This document shows positions 63,598 to 64,000 of a stretch of 64,000 nt of DNA, one piece after another; position 1 is the first letter of the stretch, and every line of letters begins with the position of its first letter. Both the position numbers and the translations under genes were made by a program. The notes below the pieces were generated by a model that worked only from the letters and a program-made list of their open reading frames with translations, ran no database searches and had not been told where the DNA came from. Where the stretch lies: the NCBI RefSeq assembly GCF_024205745.1, contig NZ_CP073117.1, forward strand, positions 1,488,001 to 1,552,000. The letters run 5' to 3'. The DNA is from Neisseria subflava (GTDB lineage Bacteria > Pseudomonadota > Gammaproteobacteria > Burkholderiales > Neisseriaceae).

Positions 63598-64000
63598 ATG
63601 CTGTTGGCACTTTCTTTGCGTGATTTTGTCATTGTTGAAAACCTGAATCTTGATTTTCAAAACGGCTTTACCGTTTTAACGGGTGAAACCGGCGCAGGCA
63701 AATCGATTACTCTGGATGCGATTGGCCTGTTGTTGGGCGATAAAGCCGATTACAGCCAAGTGCGCAGTGGCGCCAAAGAAGCGCAGTTGTCGGCTTTGTT
63801 CGACATCAGCGGTTTGCCTGAGCTGAAAGCGCAGCTGCAGGAACAAGGCCTTTTGGAAGAAGATGCCGAAGAGCTCAGTATCCGCCGTATTATCGATGCC
63901 AAGGGTAAAAGCCGCAGTTATATCAATAATCAGGCTGCAACATTGGCGCAGCTGAAAGCCATCGGTGAGCAGTTAATCGATATTCACGGCCAAAATGCCC
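63598..64000 (+). CDS. recN: DNA repair protein RecN (5' part)
   Basis: The first 134 codons of an SMC-like ATPase of double-strand-break repair. MLLALSLRDFVIVENLNLDF is followed by the Walker A GETGAGKS (about 29-36), then SIRRIIDAKGKSRSYINNQ and IDIHGQNA, all diagnostic of RecN. CTAAGGAATACTACA provides the ribosome-binding site. The gene runs past the right edge of the window. Confidence 0.95.
   Translation, partial: MLLALSLRDFVIVENLNLDFQNGFTVLTGETGAGKSITLDAIGLLLGDKADYSQVRSGAKEAQLSALFDISGLPELKAQLQEQGLLEEDAEELSIRRIIDAKGKSRSYINNQAATLAQLKAIGEQLIDIHGQNA

Overview
The window is a chromosomal segment from a commensal Neisseria. The main evidence is the DNA uptake sequence (DUS) AGGCCGTCTGAA, present in dozens of copies, mostly as inverted pairs that form terminators between genes. 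This AG-dialect is typical of the N. subflava/flavescens/mucosa side of the genus. A few AT-dialect (ATGCCGTCTGAA) and AGGTCGTCTGAA copies are mixed in. Protein content agrees: AniA, quinol-type NorB, Mip, a Neisseria-like XerD, and hisS-yfgM-der without bamB. No rRNA, tRNA, CRISPR array, insertion sequence or prophage was seen.

Layout. 1-5.9 kb: DedA (partial), ubiD (frameshifted), AsmA-like protein, rpsO, NirV-like protein. 6-9.9 kb: divergent denitrification genes aniA and norB, with an FNR box and a candidate NO-responsive operator between them. 9.9-27.5 kb: housekeeping genes (prmB, apt, gmk, rpoZ, spoT, recX, gph, NAD-type glutamate dehydrogenase, mip, purN, rng, grxC, secB, recG, gdhA). 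27.9-41.6 kb: thyA, a TbpB-like surface lipoprotein, smc, a cold-shock/membrane fusion, a glycosyltransferase, pmbA, darP, a lipoprotein, recJ (frameshifted) and a DMT transporter. 44.5-48.5 kb: aldehyde and alcohol dehydrogenases and a pseudouridine synthase. 51.8-64 kb: hisS, yfgM, der, hfq, mnmM-like, sirB2, folK, a deoxynucleoside kinase, bcp, xerD, bfd, a glutaredoxin-like protein, scpB, a BCCT transporter and recN (partial).

Two accessory islands stand out. Island 1 (41.6-44.5 kb) holds four tandem paralogues of an LprI/DUF1311-type lysozyme-inhibitor family, followed by a cytoplasmic protein with a lysozyme-like signature. This looks like a muramidase toxin with an array of periplasmic immunity proteins. 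Island 2 (48.6-51.7 kb) holds a lipoprotein, a degenerate lipase-like effector remnant, a frameshifted lipoprotein, a membrane-anchored protein, and a toxin-like protein with a permuted papain-like His/Cys pair. Both toxins lack signal peptides, sit last in their clusters after exported proteins, and end in Gln/Glu/Arg-rich tails. This suggests antibacterial effectors exported by a contact-dependent system (XVIPCD-type T4SS or T6SS) encoded elsewhere.

Five genes (ubiD, a small membrane protein, recJ and two island-2 genes) are each interrupted by what one base would repair, in or next to a short homopolymer. Assembly or sequencing error has to be weighed against true pseudogenization.
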